NCBI RefSeq assembly: GCF_947623445.1
Contig: NC_135241.1
Span: 21,268,501-21,332,500 of the forward strand
DNA from: Clavelina lepadiformis
Taxonomy: Eukaryota > Chordata > Ascidiacea > Aplousobranchia > Clavelinidae
DNA length: 64,000 nucleotides
Reading direction: 5' to 3'
In this document: in pieces, positions 23,672 to 38,800 of the stretch
Layout of the letters: every line of letters begins with the position of its first letter
Position numbering within the stretch: the first letter of the stretch is position 1
Notes under the pieces: model-generated
What the model was told of the DNA's origin: nothing
The model's input: the letters and a program-made list of their open reading frames with translations, nothing else
Database searches by the model: none
Position numbers and translations under genes: made by a program

Positions 23672-24145
23672 AACAGAGGTGGGCAGTAGGCACTTTGAAA
23701 GTGCCGTCGGTAACGGTACCGGTAGCCTACTCGGCGAAAAATGTACCGACGGTTCCGGTATTCAGTACTGTTTTGAAAAAGTAGTTCGGTACTTTTTCTG
23801 TAAAAAATGTTGCTGCAAATGCAATGTGTGCCGCAATTATGTCCCCGCTAAAAGTTACCCCAGGTCAAAACATATGTGATGTTAATCGCTTGCAATTTTA
23901 CTTGACATATCAAGACAAAAAGATCAACAGAAGATTAAATTAGTATTAAGGATTAATTAACAGGTATTTTTGAAAACATACTTGTTAAAAATTTTGAAAT
24001 TATCATGTGAAAAGTAACGAGTATTGGGACCGACTGAAACGTCTTGAAAAAAGCAGGTACCGGTATCGTTACAGAAAAAGTCGCGCGGTACAGTAATTCG
24101 GAACTATAGTACCGCGATACTGCCGGTGACGGCTACCAATGAAAT
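23672..24145. mobile_element. Probable hAT-type fragment rich in GGTACCG words
   Basis: The left end reads cagaggtgggcag, a common hAT terminus. The interior repeats short ggtaccgg, gtaccgac and cggtac words on both strands up to about 24140. I do not find the matching right terminus or target duplication, so limits and class are tentative. Confidence 0.35.
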
Positions 24146-24740
24146 AAAAAATTCATGTCTGCTTGAAGCGGTTGGGCCGAGGTGTTTCTGAAAATTTGGT
24201 TTGTCTCACCTGTGACCCATCCATCACTAACCTGTTACCTGTAACAAAAAAGAAATGGCAGCATTCGAGATATTTTTTTATTTACACAATACAAATCGTA
24301 TTCAGTGTTAGCAACCTCATTTGAATGACTTTTCTTATCTTTACTATTTAACCATAGAGACATAATACACTTTCGGCGTTCTCACTCTACGATTTAACAA
24401 TTCTGTCACCAAATATACGTTTAAATTCAGAATTTCTGCTGAGATATCAAAACACAGTAGCAAACAGGTGCATCGCATTTAGTAGTAAAACAGTGAAAAA
24501 TACTATCGTAAAATCTTGCTATTTACTTGTTTAGCAACAATATATGCTGTGCATCAACGTTAGTATGTATAACCACAGTGTTATAATGAAGCATCGGTAC
24601 ATGCGCACGACACTAATCACATTAAGCCACACTTACTGAGAAATGAACAAAATCACTCAACACCCTTAATTGGCATCATCCAATTTAGCGCCTACTTGGT
24701 GAACATAAACGACGTAGTTTCGCAGTCGTCATCGGTTCTT

Positions 24741-27700
24741 TCAAATGATCTGTCGTGAGGATGATCCTTGCTTTTCTGCCGAAACATTTTCCGAGACGGG
24801 CTTCTCCCTCTCCTCAAGCGAAAGTTGACTGGACTTTTCTCTGTTGTCAATGTGGTTTGGGAGTCCGGAAATAAATCTGGGTTCAGAGTGAGGCATTCTT
24901 AGTGTAGCCTACAGTAGGCAGCGACATGAACCGCGGCACAAAAATGAATGCAGTTGTGAGCGATAAATATTAATGCTCTTATTCCCGTCACGCCCGAAGC
25001 AAAGTATGTTTTGAATTACATTCCAAACCCATAGTGCGCTTTACCGTAATTTTTCATACTATTTCAAGTGGTTGTAAAATAATGTTAATTGAATTAATAC
25101 TTGACTCGACTGAGTCGTTCGATTTGGTGCGACGTAGTTCAAGTTCGTCGTTCTCCTTGTTGATATTCTTCACTTTCAAACTATCACAGATGAGCACTTT
25201 TAGTACGCAATAAGTAGCTTACAAATAACGAAAAATCTGAAGCGATAATTGCGATATTGATGCACACGTCACGTACCTCTTATTTGTCCTGCTGCTTAAT
25301 GGACTCTCGTAAGCGTCGACTTTTATGTTGGGTATGGGCATCTGTTCGCTCCTAAACAACATTGTCTCAAAAAATCAGATAGTTATTCAGAAACAACAGG
25401 TAATTGGTGTGAAAATGAAGAGATATTGTCATGTTGATGTTCCTTTCAGTTCCACAACGTCTTTTTACTCACCTGCCAATTGATTTTCCAGTTGCCTTTG
25501 AGGTCGGAATTAAGCCGATGTCTTCAAAACTACTTCCCTTGATAGACTTCTTGCTCTGCAAAAAAATTGGTCAAATAGCAGCAAATAGAGAAAAGAGACT
25601 TATTTTTATTATCAATCTTCGAAAATACAAAGTTCTGACAAGCTTGTTTGAAAACGTACAAGTTGTCTCCAATGAGTGTTGAGGGAAGGGGATTTAGTTT
25701 GAATTGACGTTCTACGAGAATCCCCGCGTCTGTGAAACAACGTTTATAAGATGTTGATGGAAAAGCGTAAAAACACAGCATTGACTTTGATAAAAAGCAA
25801 GAAAACGTACGAGATAGTCGCCGGTGATCCAGCTCGCGATTCGTTGCGACTGCTTGCTTCCTCCATGGGAGACATCGCCTGGCGGAAGGATCCGATGCGA
25901 GATCTCTCCTTTAGAGCCTCTTTGCTTGCGTTCGGGGACTTTGGAGCCATAAAACAACCGCGTGTCGTCAAAGGGGTCAACTCACCTGAGATCAAGAATC
26001 ACGACGTGTTATTTCCGAAAATCTTATTTGCCTACATTTGAAAGACTTATTGCGATATCCTAATCGGCAAATAACAGAAAGTTTGAAATCTTAAAGCATT
26101 TCAAGCAAAATGCAAAGGTTCCTAATTTATTTGTAAACGTCGAGTATCATAGGGTGGTTGGTGATTGAATAGGCCTACTATAGGTACAGTGTAGGGCGTA
26201 GAGTGCTTTAATATTGCAAAATGGGGAAATTTAGTAAGTCGTTGAATTACATGAAGCGATAAAGAATCGATGAATTAACTATGACGTGGTAAGCTAAATT
26301 CAAAACTCAAGTTTCAAGGTCAAAGTCATTTCCAGCGACCTTTATCCGACTGAAGTTGTTGCCTTAAGTTTCGAGCTTCGGCGACAAACTCTCCAATCAT
26401 GGACGAGAGCTGCATAAACTTGTGGCTTCCAACTGCTAAGACATAGCCAAGTTCGTCTTTGAACCTCGCCTCTGGTCCTTCGTCCTTCAATCGATTCACA
26501 AACTGAAAACGGGTGATGTCATTATTGAAAATGCATGAAACCAAACACAGAAAAATCGACAGAAATGAGTCGCACCTGTCGAACAACAAATGGTTTCAGG
26601 TGCACTAGAAGCGGAGTCCTGTATCGAAGCACAAACAGCATGAACGAACAGAGAGCAGAGCCATCTGCAGAAGACAAATTATTGTTGATGGTTCACTGAA
26701 GTCATAAGCAGCAGACAACATGTGTTGCAATATGTAGTGTTACTGAGGCGGACGGAATATTTAAATTCTAAAAGATTGTGAGATGTAAACTTCCTTCAAA
26801 AAACTTCCTTCCTTCCTTCCTTCCTTTTATTTTGTTATATTTTATCAATCAAAAACCGTTTTCAACATCCATTTCAAATGATATTTAAAACAGTTTTCTG
26901 CCAACCGGGACATACTTTCATTCTTTAGCGCAAAAACTTTAATTTTTCTTGCCAGAGAAGTCCACTCTCCCTGGAGCTGATCATGGAAGCAGGCAATGAT
27001 TATTTTTAAAGTAAGGAATAGGACAGCTTGGCGAAGGGCATGGTTTCGGAAAAGGACTGGAAAAAATACAAAATAATGTTCAAAAAAGGATTCACCAATT
27101 GAATACGCTTTCGCTACACACCTGCTGGCGACATGGCTTGAAGCAATGGGGTTAATCTGTCTTCAGGACGAGCTGGATTTTTACCCAATAATAACGAATT
27201 GAGACATAATTCGGTTAAATAATTGACGTCGTTTTTCGATAGTTCGACGTCCAATTTGGCTAAAAATCAAAGCAAAAATGGTGTAAATTTTCTAATCTCC
27301 GTCCTATCTATAGCCAAAAGTAGAAAAAATACACATTAGGCACTAATGTTACTTATAATAACTAATATTATAACCTAATATACACTTTTGAAAACTCAAA
27401 GAAAAAGTAACTTTTTAAAAATAAACTCGGAAGTTCGATTGACTTTAATAATCTCACATTGTCTCGCACATCTTGTGTGCTTATTGTTCGCCAAACTCTC
27501 TGTGCAGGAACACAAGCAGATTGGAATGATCAAGTTCAGATAAAGATTTTCAATTTTTTCCGATTTAAGCAGTGGCCCAAGGATTTCTCGCAGCCCCTCG
27601 CCGGCCCCTTTGCTTTGCAAAACTGGAAAGCAAATTTTCAATTACTGCACGATTGAAGACTTGTTTTTATCCTGGATCTTATGATTCGCTTTCATCTCTT

Positions 27701-30700
27701 GATCACGTGCCCTCACCTATACGCCTAACTCGAACCAATTTAATCAGTTCCTTCCCTTCAATTTCGAGCTTAGGAGCTTTTACCTCGCACTGCATAGTAA
27801 TGAGAATTGCTAATCTTCTTTTTTTGTAACTTCAAAGCGGCCAAAGTCTAACTCAGCCAAAAAGGTTTATTTTTCATGAATCGAGGAATAGCCGGTTGCT
27901 TTCGTTGTATAAGCACTGCATTGACTTCAGAGTTACATTGCAAAACGAAAGTTTTCAAAATTACTGAATACGTTTATTAAACTTACTCATTATTTTAGTG
28001 ACAAGTGGGGTCAAAATGGGGGATATGTTGGTCTTTAAATTGCATTGACAACTCACAGTGGGGTCACCAGAGTACGTTTTCAGGTAATTCGAACCGACCT
28101 GCATTGTGGCGCTCATCTAAAAAATACAAGTTAGGCGACATTTTGGCGACATTCAGACGCATAAACATTTTCCTATATTTGGTATTTTTTATGTTCATCC
28201 ACTGTACATTTGATGATTGATTATATAAAAATACTTAAATATACGTGAGTGAATATTAATATATATTTATTAATCATGCTTGATGCAGCAAGTTTTGTAT
28301 TCCTACATGTTTATGTACAAATATGTAGAAATCGTATATATATACTATGTATATAAACCAGCACTACATGTTAGTTATGGTTGATAAATTCTCATACATT
28401 TACAAACGTGCGCAGGTGTGGCACATGCGCAATAGCTGGCTGCCTTGCCAACAAGTCACACAACCCGCCAACGATCATGGAAACTCTTCGCCAATCCAAG
28501 CCACGTCTGTAAAACCCGTTAGTTATGAGATGATTATGAGAATGTTGAATCTCAAAATCGGAAAAGTTTGCGTGAAATAAAAATATTTAGCTAAACAATG
28601 CACAAATTGTTTGATCTTCTGTACTTTTGTTATTTACGAAAAACGGAAATTTAAAGCTCCAAAAAGTTCTCATTTTCGATAAAGTTTAACATTGACCGCT
28701 TTAGTGAGTTTTACGCCAAACAACCTGAAAGAATAAACTTTGCTGATTTTTCCAAAAAACCGATCGAGTCTTTTCAAGACGATGAAGAGAGCTGGTCTGG
28801 TCGCTTCGACTGACCAGTCCACGATGGGCAGCACGTATTTGACGTAACAAGCCAGACCGATGCTCACGGTAGGTACAGACTCGTCTGTCAGAAGCTGAAT
28901 AAGTAATAGAAACGGTTTTAAAACCCTCTTGCGCCCCTTGCTCCATGTTTTTGTCAAGCACAACTGAAATCACGGTATAAGTTATCATCATAATTGCTGT
29001 ATTTGTTAAGGAGCGGTGTTATATCTAAAACCATAAATTTTAATTCTTGGACCTTTAGCAAAGAATGAGCGACTTCCGCGAGTCTGACGTGGGACTTTGT
29101 GTTAAATACGTCATCGGGTTGATCAGGTCGATGCTTGATCAATCTAAGATCGCGAGAGTGGAAAGAGAAATTGTGGAGATTTTAGATAAAATCATAAAGT
29201 AATTGCTCGTTAAATCTCGCTTAAATTATTATCTAATACTAAGCACGTCATCACTTTGACACACGTCATAAGCAGGTTACGTCACAAGCAAGCAGGAGGA
29301 CCTGTTTGATGCATTTTGGTAGAACGTTGTGCACAGCTGCAGGAGGACATCTCTCGGAGCGACAAACTCTTCTGCGGACTGACATTGCTCCGAGTCGTCT
29401 TCTTCAACCGCTCTGCCTTCTTCCATTTTTCTAAATTGAAAAATTTTAAATCTTGAACTGTTTTGGAATTTTATTTTGGGCGCGAAAATGAGCTATTTGA
29501 AGCTATAGTAGTAACAATGCTTTGGCGTACTATACTTACTGACTTATTATAACAAACTACTTGGAACAGGTTAAAAACCAATGTCTCGGAATATTGGTCA
29601 AATTCAAAATGAAAGGTTAAAATTTGAAAATGCTTTTCAAACTCAAATACCTCTCAGCATGTTGTATGTTGGTGCTGACGTCACTTTGAGCTCTTTGTAT
29701 AAACTGCAGTTGCGATTGTTGTTGAGCTTGTTGCGTTGTCGAGTTGATCGACCTCGTCAACATTTCAACACTCGAAAGCAGAGAGAGAATGGTAACAGTT
29801 AAGTCGGATATCTGCGACAACTCTGCACATAGAAAATAATAATACTGATAATTATTAATAACGAATAAAAATGTCACATTCGATCATCAATTAGAGTCTT
29901 CCCAAGGGGTAGGAGCACACCAGGTTGTGAACCAATGAGATAAAACAACATTGAGTAGTACCTTCCGATTCGGACATGGTCTTTATGTGTTCAAAATAAC
30001 AGGGTAATATGCTGTTCATGATAATCAGCATCTCCAGAGTCCTGGTGCTCTCAGTCTGATATGCGATCACCGTGACACAAAGCCTATCAATTTGAAGTGT
30101 GTTTAAAGGAGGCGCAACTGCTATATTAAATATACTGTATTATCATGCGCTTGTTATGTCTGTACGTCATTTACCTGAAGTAGCTGCCGAAAGTGACCGA
30201 CGTATCACTCGTATCAACGCAAACATCAGCTACTTTTAATGGCTTTTCTGCTTGAACAAGGTCCATCACCTATATAGACATATTTGGATTAAATTTTCTA
30301 ACTCCAGACATGCAGTTTATTAAAACTTTACTAAAATGAAATATGTATTTAGTAAAACACGTCATATCAGCTTTCCCCTGCTTAAGTAAAATTCAATATT
30401 TACATGCAAGTGGTCGATCACTGCAGGGTTCAAAAGTGCCAGAAGCAGTTGGAAATAATTTGAATTCGATACCTGATCTTCGATACCAGGCTTGCCAGCA
30501 GACGCTTGAGATCCGTACTGCTGTAAAAAACAAAATTTTTATTGGTACAAAGTCATGTGTTGCATTTTTTGTAAAAAGTGGTTGAACAGTCTGCAACCGA
30601 ACTTCGTATATAAAAAACTTCATCTTCATGATTTCCAACCAAACCAAAGATAAAACTTACGGTTAGTAATGGAGCTGCACTGGCAAAAAGTTGCAACAGA

Positions 30701-32810
30701 AATGGTTCCCTGTGAACTTTTAACATCTTACTGAAGACCAATTCAAGACAGTTTCGAATAGTTTTGTTGCTGTACTGCTTGCTGTAGATCTAAAACATTT
30801 ACATGACATTTTGAATGCATACATTTTGAATGTATTTATTTACCCATAGAATTTTTTGTCTTGTCATGCACAGTAACGGGCACTGATATATTTACCAAGT
30901 AAGGTGTTTTCTATATGATACAGACGCGTATACACGCGGTTTCGCTAATCACGTTTGTTTAATCACTGTTGACTTAGTCAACAGTTCATGGCAATACACG
31001 CAAGCACTTACTCGTAGCATTGTTGGCAAAATCAAGTCGTAACCATTCAGAGTGAAGCTGTGGCTGAAATGCACGACCAGGTCGATCACAGCAGCGGAAA
31101 ATCTCCTGAGAAGAGAGGCGTGCTCGCAATGAACTACCAGAGCTCCGCTCCACACGTGCATGAAGAAAACAAAGGTTGTTTCCCAAGGGTATTCCCCTAA
31201 ATCGCAGATATACAAGCGATTCGTCACGAATTTCTAAAGCGTCCAACGGTCAGAGTTTAATTGTGAACCTTAGATATAAAACTTGAGACTACTGAAAGAA
31301 ATACAGTTGTCGGTTTACGGCGTAAAGCCAGAGTTATATTTAAACAGCACAATTTGATGATTAAAGGGTCGAGCTCTTGACAGCACATAACTCACTTGAC
31401 AGAGACAACAAGGTGAAATATATGAGTTCGACCCAATAATATTTCTGTATGACGTCTAAACCTCGAACTTCTTTCCCGTATTCGGTTTCAAAAAGAAAAA
31501 ACTCGGCATCCATTGCCTGAAACATTTAAAAGTGATAACTACACGTAAAAAGTTAAAATTGAAATAATTTAAAAATAGAAATAAGCAAAGAAATGTATTA
31601 ACTTGAAGCTACTTTGATTTAAAAGTGATTTTTTTATTTGTAGAAGACATTTCCACATGATAATTACCTTCCTTGGAAACGACCACAACTTCTTCAGTTC
31701 TTCAAGAACAAAAGTCGCGTTTAGTTCTTTGTCGACCGGGTTACAGTGGCTCTGTAGCGCCGCTATCGACAGTTGTAGCTTTCCGATGTCGACAAGTTTG
31801 TGGTCGACCACACGCCGGGCTAAAAGTCTGATTCCCTCTTCTGGGGCCATCTTAACCAAAGCCAGCTAAAACAGCGTTGTGAAGAGAGCGCTTTAATTCT
31901 AGGTAACCACGTATCACAAACTTACATGGCTGATGATTTACTATTGCTCTAGTATTAGCAAAAAATCTTGCATCTGAAACATCTATCTTACAAAATTACA
32001 AAACATCTTACAAAAGGTTAAACATAAAATGAAAAGAACGAAAAGCTTTCCCTGTAGTTAGACAAACACGTTTAAATCTCTCGCGTTTATTCCAAGTTTC
32101 GAGATCATCTTTGCCTTATATACATACCGTCGGACACTCAGCTTTGCGGAAAATGTACAAATCCCTCACGTGACAATGAGGGCATAGTATGTCATCGTTT
32201 TGCCGGTCGATTAGCTGATATTGAGATTGCTCATTGGCTGGAATGCTATAAAACGAGACCACTTCTTGCAAAACACTTTTGAAGTTGCTCCTGTCGCTGA
32301 CCTCAAACTAAATTCAAGCAAGAAACATTTATCAGCAAAAATCGATCAACTGTTTTCAATCCAGCAAAGGCATTCTAAACAATAAATATTCTTTAAGTTT
32401 ACAGATTGTAACAGTATTTAATTCTAATTTGTAAATAGTGTAACTACCTGATTCGGCATGTAATAATCTTGATTCCAAATGGTCAGCTTCTTGGTGCCCG
32501 GCATACCAGAAGTCACTAAGAGCTGCATATTTTTCAATATCGTGTTGTTATTTGTTCAAATGTAATATGGGTTGTTGTTAAGCACATTGATATAAAACGT
32601 GTATGCCAGCTATGAAATGAAGCAAACGTCGGTAGAAGTATGAGCAAAATCTACCTGCAAGTCGATTTGTTCTTTTCTGAGTGATTGCTTTAAAGTTTTT
32701 AATTCCACGGCGTTTGCAAACGGAAGTATTGACGAAATAGCAAATATGCAGGGAGCCAATATTTTCTCGCGACACCTTGACATCCTGTAATAGTGCAAAA
32801 CCGTCTCGAC
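24741..32810 (-). CDS. UNC80: UNC80 C-terminal exons
   Basis: Exons 32810..32655, 32522..32448, 32307..32128, 31865..31668, 31516..31396, 31196..31012, 30789..30661, 30520..30473, 30269..30175, 30083..29962, 29822..29651, 29430..29302, 29143..29053, 28894..28725, 28506..28398, 28116..28057, 27789..27717, 27622..27458, 27259..27122, 27056..26916, 26664..26576, 26502..26340, 25985..25811, 25553..25473, 25351..25277 and 24876..24741, all in phase. Strong blocks: LVTSGMPGTKKLTIWNQ, EPFLLQLFASAAPLL, SHVRLAEVAHSLLK, TRPALFIVLKRLDRFF, and ARQPAIAHVPHLRTFVNV. The donor at 26340 (gtcgct) is weak. Without it the protein would stop at 26326, so a shorter isoform is possible. The last four exons encode a Ser/Lys-rich tail. 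Confidence 0.85.
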
Positions 32811-35800
32811 CTGTGTAGGAAAAAGAAACAAGTTCTCCAGTGTCTGTGTTGAAGAACTAAGAGCAAATAGAAAAGCAAAGGCTCTTTGCGAGACTGTTGT
32901 AGAAAGAGTTTTCAAACATTTTGCAAAACTTAATTAAACGTTGAAGGTTAGCCAGCCTATCAATTTTCAGCAACAGGCTAAGTGTTGACTTTGCAGATTG
33001 CGGAACTTTCAGCAGTGGTGGGCAAAACACATTCACACACTCAAAACACTTGGTCACATTCACGACTGTTTGAGATAACTCAGCGACTGTCAATCAACCT
33101 TATTTACTGACCAGTTGATTGAAGACGGCGTGTGCGACATTAAGGCCAACCTCGTTCAAGATCAAAGGCAATTCTCGAAGAACAAAGGCAGCGAAAGCTG
33201 TTTCATCTCTGTTCATCAACTTATCCACGATATTCCGCAGAAAAAGTCCCGTGTCTTCGGTCAGACAGCTCATTGTGACGTATCTCGCTGCATCTCCCAC
33301 TAACGATACGTCACAACAAGACCAAGATTAGCATTGTAATTAAATCATGATAATCACTGTTATGTCATGTTTAAATGTTTCCCGCCTACCAGACAAGCCT
33401 CGTTTGGTAGCAGCAACATCTAGAGTGGATTGGAGGATGGCGGGAACACAACCAGCGATGCAAGGAGGAAATACGGCAAAGTTAGGAGGAGCATGGTGCT
33501 CAGTGGTTCGTGATACGTTCTCTTGACTGCCTATCGTATAAAAAGCAATATCAAATAAAGTTTATGGGTTTAACTTTTTATGATGGGATGTTATGGTGAG
33601 GGAGGGTGGTAGTGGTTGAAATAATTTTTTTGAGTAAAATCTTCAGTTTGTTACAGCTATTTAACGTGGCATAATTACATTTAAATAGTAATAAAAGCAG
33701 GAAAAGTTTAACAAGTTTTAGCGAATTTAAAACTTTCGGATCTGGAAGCCTATCCATCGATCTGAAAACTAATACCCACTCCCGTCCACGTGGTGCAGCC
33801 GAGAGCCTAAAATTGATCGAGTTTGGTTCTTTGTTTCTTCCTTCTTCTGATCAATGTTGGACACAAAAGATGTTCCGACGTTGGAAACTCGCCAAGAGAG
33901 ACGACGCGCAGTCGAGCTTGTTTCTGCACAATTTAGAACACTCAAACACAGGACCATTATTACTGATAATTGGCCCAATTAAAGCATCTAAGCCAGTTAC
34001 AACTAAAAGAAATCGACTACAATGCCGGACCCCAACATTAACAGTAAGAAGCAGTTAAAATGAGATGACGAAGACTGTGAGTGATTTTACCTTCTTCAAC
34101 GTCATCATTCATTTTCTTTCTCAGTTCGCACGTGATCTGTTGGATCACTGGAACTCCGGTCAGCCGAAATGTTCTTCTGGCAATGGCTCGCTCCTCTTTT
34201 TCACGCCGGAGTAAATTCTTCATTTCTTTCTCCTTGTAATGTGACCTGCATGGCAGCAAAAGCACGATCATTTGAAAATATAACCAACTATAAAATTATC
34301 TTCAACGGGGTCGCGTTTTCTTAAAACTAAACACAGCCATTAGTGAGAATTTTCACACACGTAATCTTAATCATTACATGATTAATGGTTATAATTGGTA
34401 GGCTGTAATCACAACCTCCACATACAATGTATCAGTGGCAAAGATTGCGGAACTTTGGATCGATGAGCCGCTCTGAGCAAGGATCTCGTCGATGTTGATG
34501 ATGTGAGGTACCCAGGGAGGATCCGGGAGCACAGATTGACCGAGTCCGAGTGATGTGGGAGACAAAGTTAAGTTGGTGTTCGGGACTTGTGTCTGCGAAG
34601 AAGACAATTCCTTCGATATCAACTCGATATACCTCGTCAAACAAATTTGCAGCATTCGATTCAAACGTCGGAAAGACAAGTTTCTAGTTTTCAAATTTCA
34701 GCGAAAAAACCTTTTACGGTTTCATATTTATAACTTGTGTTTGATTCAAATTCAAAGACATTACACTTGTCTCCAAGTTACTTAAAGATTCACCCTAAAC
34801 GATTTCCTTGCTTTGTGCTCAGCATTTTTCCACACCAAATTACGATTTTCCCACAAAATTCTGATCTTCCTGAGAGCTCTGATTCGATGCGCTGGGTTCG
34901 TATGGCCAAGTTCAGCCATAATGCAGGTATGGATCTCCTCCGGCATTTTGATGGCGCATAAAAGGAACAAGCAAGCTACAGCATAAACAAGCTATTGTTT
35001 GGTTTATGTCATGGTTAAGCTTGAATAGGGAAGTAAAATGATTTAGTTACACTAAGCCGTCGTGGACTCGAACCTGCAGCCTCGGTGTTTGCCTTATTAG
35101 TGTTCAGTAAAATCTCCCAACACAATGTGTGCAGATCAGTTAGCATGTCTTCAGATAGAAGTGTTGCTGATTTCAATAAAACAGAAAAAGGCATTCGGGT
35201 GAAACCAGTGCCTCGAGTCTTCAGGTATCTTTAATAAGAATTGAAAAAGTTGTTATAAGTGCTTCATCGTGTATAAGCTGCATAACAGATTGAGTTATCA
35301 ACTGACGAAAAGACGTTACATACTTTGTAAGCTGAATCCCTCTTGTGTTTACTTCGTCTTGAATTTCTGTGAAATCGCTCTGCAAATTTTAAATCATTAA
35401 CAGAAGAATAAAAGGAATGAAGGAATGGAACCATCTTATGACTACTTCTTAGCCAGTCAGCTAAAAGCATACTCTTTGTGCTGTAGCCATTTATGTAAGT
35501 TGTATGCAAACATGCTTGATCTTTATTCTAAATCACCTCGTCCTGGACAGAGAGTGAATTACAAATTCCTTGAATAAGTCGATCGCACGAACGATCTCTT
35601 CTTTTGTAGCAGAAGGGATGGCAGGATCCGGCATGATCACAGATGAAATTTTGATGGTTGGCAAGTCGAAGTATCACCTATGTTATACATGTTGTTATTC
35701 TGGATTTATCTGTCGAAATCATGGGATGTGATGATAGGACTGATGATAGCGACAACACTAACGCATGCCCTAAGAGTGCCACAACTCATAAGCATTTTTT

Positions 35801-38800
35801 TCTGCACAGTAACGTTTACCAGCCTTCACTCTTTATATGCGGTGTGTTAAGGCAACGGTTTAGACATGTGTGTGTGATGATGTACCTTTAACCAGGGCAA
35901 GTCTTCCGTCCAAGAAGAGAGCTCTTCTTTTGAGGGCCCGGGAGAAGCTGTCATGTAGGTGATAGAGGCTGCACTATTTCCGGGGTCTTTGCACGGGTAC
36001 TCGGATATCACAGAACTGGCACTTAACGAGAGGGTGCTTCCGTACGATATGCCCTCGCATGAGCTGGACGGCGAAAAGACTCCGCCACTGTGTACATCGG
36101 ATGAGGGCACGGCGAGTGTGTTGCTGCTTGAGTGTCCTAATGGGAATGCGTGGTCGCCTGTAGTTTGAGGTATGGAATGTTTTTCGTCTTGCACCGCGCT
36201 GTTAATCGAATAAGAACTCTGTCGACTCGGATGGGGTTTTGCATCGTCTGTGAATCGGAATAGAATTGAGCATTTGTGATTTAAACCAGGTTTTAGATAG
36301 TTTCCCGACTCAGTATTCCATAATTATATACTCACTCACCATTCTGTGCAATCGATACTCTTCTTGTAGAAGATACGGAAGAGAAACTCAAGCTGATGCG
36401 TGGGACTTCGGATCTGTCAAATGTCTTCTGTGTCCTCTTGCTGGGAGAGTCGAGGACTTTTCCGGATGGAACATGAAGAGAAGCGCTGCTGCTGCTCTCA
36501 GGACCTAATACGAGAGAGGTTGATAATGACTTGGAAAAAGGCTTCTTTTTCCTCCTTTAAATTTCTTTGAATTAAGTTATCTATTACACAATTTAATATA
36601 AGAACAAACGGACATGGCAAGTCAACCTATAAACGAAGACATCGTTAAATGGCATTTGATGAAAAGCAGAAGGATGGATGATACACTTATAATCGCAAAC
36701 TTTACACTGTTCTTTGCCGCCAGTACGCTCATACAGCGGCAATTGAGGGAACACGTCCCGTAAGAAGTTAGTGATCTGATAAAGCAAATCCGACGCCGCC
36801 ATTTGAAGAGCTATTGGGCAATCCCTTCCACTTTCGTTGACGTGAACTGTAACATACAAAGCAAAGGAAAGTTGTAGCCTGTAGGTTAGTCAATATTGAT
36901 TGCTAAAGATAGAAATGGACTCGGTTATATTTTTGCTTAAAAGCAAAAACTCTTGCGGCAAAATGTTTGGTCTTTGAAGTATTTTTAGCAGGTGGCTCAC
37001 TGTCTTTCAAAAAATCCTCGTTGATTTCTTCATTCTTACGCGGTTTTGATTTGTCATCTGGATTGATCTCACCAAGAACAATCGAAGGTTTGTTGGAAAA
37101 TAAAATCACCTTGTCAAGATATGTGGACAGCGCCTGGATCCACGAAAGGAATTTTAATTTTATGTTTTGAGAATGTTTACATGTGGTAAGTTTAATTAAC
37201 AGATAGCTACTGAGATAGTAGAGTGCAAACGTTTTACGTAAAAATCAAATAAAAGCCTTTTTCTAGAGCCTGGACATTATGCCGACTGTCTTAAAATGAA
37301 GCAAAAATAAAGCATCAGTGACTGTTTTACGTCCTAGTGTACATCCTTCTCACCTCTCCCCAACTTTTAAACAACTTTCCAGCGTTTACGTAAAATTTGG
37401 CGTTGACGTAAAATCTTTGGCTCTGACGAGATTGCTCCATCATCCAGTGCGGCCAGCAACCCGCTGCGCAGCGATCCACAAACTGCGCGCACTGAAGCAG
37501 AACCACGGCACGTGATATTACTGGAGAAGTCTGAAAACGAAACAAATTAGTTACTGCAATTATCCCAGTGATTATGCGTACGGTCCAATTCTACGTCATT
37601 GTCGACGTGTATGCACTTACCAGACCCATGACCGAGCGCAGGATCGAAGGTTCTGGTACTGTGCCCGGAGGGCAACAGTCCATCAGAAATTCAAGAATCT
37701 TCAGACCGTTATAAAGATCTTCGGAATCAACTTCGAAGTCTGTCTTTACATTCATCTCGGGGGTTTGCATTTCAATAAAAGGGACAAAAGTGATTTCTGC
37801 ATCGACAAAGAGTCGAAAATCAGCTCCAAAAACAGCGTGTAAATTAACAGGACAGCATGGCGCTTATACGGCGTAAAGATTACTTTATGACATAAGAATG
37901 ACTGATTGCGATAAAGGTGAAGTCGTTGGATTTATAATACTTAAATCGTATAAACTCGTTCTGCCAAGGTTAATATTTAGTCAAAAAAGATTATCAGTGA
38001 AATTTGAAAAGATTTGTAAACTACTCACTGGATGCGATCGTTCCAGTATCGCTCGAATGATCGCGGAAGACTCTCCTTCTCATTATCCTCGTGAGAAAAG
38101 TCTCCGAGTGCTCGCATCCGCTAGTCTCGCCGCAGTCTAAGCTATCATCATCCAAATAAGTCTGCTTCGGCTGAAAATACAAATTAAATAGGAGAGATGA
38201 AGATGTGAAACAATTTTTGTAAAACGTTTTTTATCACTTTCAGTGTTATAGTTACAAGTTGGTGTATAATAAACATATAGGCGGATTACTTCACCGGGAG
38301 CTCGCTGGGCGAGTGGATCGCTTGATTGAGGCATTATATCAGTAGGGTACGCTCAAATGACGTGTTTTAAATGCAATCGACTAAGTTTTGTTTAAAAGCA
38401 ATAGACTATTATTATTATTATTACGAAATCAACGTATTTAAAATCGACAGGGAGTTCCGCTATTGTAGTCCTTGTAGACGCAATTTCTTATTTAATGAAA
38501 TTTTATCCCATTCAACGAATGTTTCTTTAACATGGAATCAAATGTCTGGTGCAGTAAGGTTCCGCAAGCATTACTCTTCCAGTCAGAACTGGAAATAAAA
38601 AAGGCCTGCCGTCAAGCTATCCTTTTGTATTTTTGAACACTGTTACTTTAAGAAGCCGTACATGCTGAAATCTTGCGATTACCATGGTTTTGGTGGAAAT
38701 AATACGTAATGGTTAAAAAAGTGTGTTAGACCAATCAGAGGCCAACATGGCCGGTGTTGTTTTTCAGTTCCGGATTACCCTAGCATATGGTGCGTAAACA

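Noticed and set aside
28085..28108. T-arm-like caggt...acctg stem with gttcgaa loop
   Set aside because: It is codons of an UNC80 exon (28116-28057) and no tRNA body surrounds it.
33012..33030. cagtggtgggcaaa, resembling an hAT terminus
   Set aside because: No partner terminus or target duplication nearby; it lies in an UNC80 intron and is too short to call.
35062..35080. tRNA B-box-like ggttcgagtcc on the minus strand
   Set aside because: No A box or cloverleaf upstream, the T-arm stem does not pair, and the site is the donor end of an UNC80 exon that continues in phase.
36846..36951. Possible frameshift in UNC80 between exons at 36951 and 36846
   Set aside because: The phase mismatch can be resolved by alternative donors (for example ctt g|gtgaga within the 37133 exon), so it is an unresolved splice choice rather than a mutation.
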